Assembly: GCA_016934775.1 (NCBI GenBank)
Contig: JAFGSP010000002.1
Coordinates: 1-6,120 of the forward strand
Source of the DNA: Candidatus Woesearchaeota archaeon
Lineage (GTDB): Archaea; Nanobdellota; Nanobdellia; Woesearchaeales; GW2011-AR15
Length of the DNA stretch: 6,120 nucleotides
Direction of reading: 5' to 3'
Numbering within the stretch: the stretch's first letter is position 1; the number at the start of each line of letters is the position of its first letter. Under the pieces are notes generated by a model that saw nothing but the letters and a program-made list of their open reading frames with translations, ran no database searches and was not told the origin of the DNA. Made by a program: the position numbers and the translations under genes. Shown here piece by piece: positions 5,453 to 6,120 of this stretch.

Positions 5453-6040
5453 ATGCCTGCATTCAAAGTTGTGGAAAATAGACTCAATATTGATAAAAAA
5501 TTAAATAAGCTTGACAAATTTGTCCTTGACATTGTTTCAGTTATAGAAAAATACACAAACTATGTCATCATAAGCGGCTATGTTGCTATATTTTTTGGAA
5601 GATCAAGAGCAACAGAAGATGTTGATATGTTCATTGAACAGCTATCCTATGGTTCTTTTGAGAAACTATTTCAAGATCTGAAAAAAAAAGGTTATGAGTT
5701 TAATGAAGACGATCCAAAGAGGCTTTTCGAAGATTACCTTATGCAGGGAACATCAATTAATCTTTGGGAGGATGAATTTCCATTGCTAAGGATGGAAATT
5801 AAGATTGCAGAAAAATACACTCAGAAAGACCAATTAGCAAATAGCATTAAAGTAACATTAAACAATAAATTTAGATTAAATTTTTCACAGATAGAAACGC
5901 AGATTGCCTACAAGAAATTTATAGCAAAATCCGAAAAAGACATGATGGATGCAAGGCATCTTGAAATTGCTTTTGAGGGTCTTAGTATAGAAAAAATTAA
6001 CTACTACAAAGAGTTGTTTATTAAAGAGTTTAAGAAATGA
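5453..6040 (+). CDS. MNT/AbiEii-like nucleotidyltransferase
   Basis: The 195-residue protein has the core of the minimal nucleotidyltransferase fold. After a helix (21-34) comes the strand-turn YVIISGYVAIFFG (37-49) with the S41-G42 pair, then RSRATEDVDMFIE (50-62) with metal-binding aspartates D56 and D58. E115 in LLRMEIKI is at a plausible position for the third carboxylate. The C-terminal block KKFIAKSEKDMMDARHL (154-170) is seen in many such proteins. The family transfers nucleotides to RNA, protein or small molecules, and several members are toxins or antitoxins. The target here is unknown. The first glycine of the usual GG/GS motif is serine, which may be tolerated. It has a leaderless-type promoter, is more AT-rich than the ATPase genes, and overlaps the next gene by four bases (ATGA), so the two form an operon. 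The fold call is good; the role is open. Confidence 0.8.
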   Translation: MPAFKVVENRLNIDKKLNKLDKFVLDIVSVIEKYTNYVIISGYVAIFFGRSRATEDVDMFIEQLSYGSFEKLFQDLKKKGYEFNEDDPKRLFEDYLMQGTSINLWEDEFPLLRMEIKIAEKYTQKDQLANSIKVTLNNKFRLNFSQIETQIAYKKFIAKSEKDMMDARHLEIAFEGLSIEKINYYKELFIKEFKK

Positions 6041-6120
6041 AGGAAACCAGAAAATATTATGTGGAAAAATGGGCACGTTATGTAAGGGAACATGACAACT
6101 CTGACTGGTCAGAACAGCAG
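6037..6120 (+). CDS. Hypothetical partner of the nucleotidyltransferase (3' end missing)
   Basis: An ORF too short for standard calling starts at the ATG inside ATGA, overlapping the nucleotidyltransferase stop by four bases, and stays open for 28 codons to the window edge. The N-terminus (MKETRKYYVEKWARYVREHD, then NSDWSEQQ) is charged, aromatic and helix-like. My recollection is that small proteins with a KWA-(E/R)-(F/Y)-VR...DW start occur beside such nucleotidyltransferases in archaea, but I could not check this. The overlap implies coupled translation and a shared function, for example toxin and antidote or enzyme and substrate-binding partner. It does not show an obvious HEPN signature in the visible part. 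Confidence 0.65.
   Translation, partial: MKETRKYYVEKWARYVREHDNSDWSEQQ

Overview
The window comes from the chromosome of an archaeon. It carries the catalytic and stalk genes of an A-type (archaeal A1Ao) ATP synthase. Start signals are GGTGA-type Shine-Dalgarno sites or, for one gene, TATA-box spacing that predicts a leaderless transcript. Some bacteria also carry this ATPase, but the TATA-like elements and T-run terminators favour an archaeon. The lineage (Euryarchaeota or a DPANN group) cannot be fixed from this sequence. All recognised genes are on the + strand.

Region 1 (1-4397) is the ATP synthase operon: the 3' part of atpA (catalytic A subunit), atpB (regulatory B subunit), a complete beta-class carbonic anhydrase gene, then atpD (central stalk subunit). 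The usual archaeal order is A-B-D. Here the carbonic anhydrase sits between B and D, and its ATG overlaps the atpB stop codon by one base (TAATG), so it looks translationally coupled to atpB.

The 161-base gap between the carbonic anhydrase and atpD is the most structured stretch of the window. It holds a diverged direct repeat of the atpD leader and first six codons (115-116 bases apart), a 15-codon upstream ORF starting MEVKPT exactly like AtpD, a perfect 26-bp palindrome, and a second potential hairpin. This could be a remnant of a local duplication or a cis-acting element that sets AtpD level relative to A and B.

Region 2 (4398-5310) has its own TATA-like promoter and two unrecognised ORFs in different frames. 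They overlap by 77 bases and most likely represent one roughly 272-residue gene split by a one-base insertion in an A4 run (4959-4962), or by a sequencing error there.

Region 3 (5310-6120) starts with a T-rich terminator, followed by a repeat-bearing promoter (CACTGGACATT twice plus an inverted CACTGGA) with a TATA box about 26 bases from the ATG. A MNT/AbiEii-like nucleotidyltransferase gene follows, and a second gene that starts within its stop codon (ATGA) and runs off the right edge. This pair is more AT-rich than the ATPase genes and looks like an accessory two-gene module, possibly toxin-antitoxin-like.
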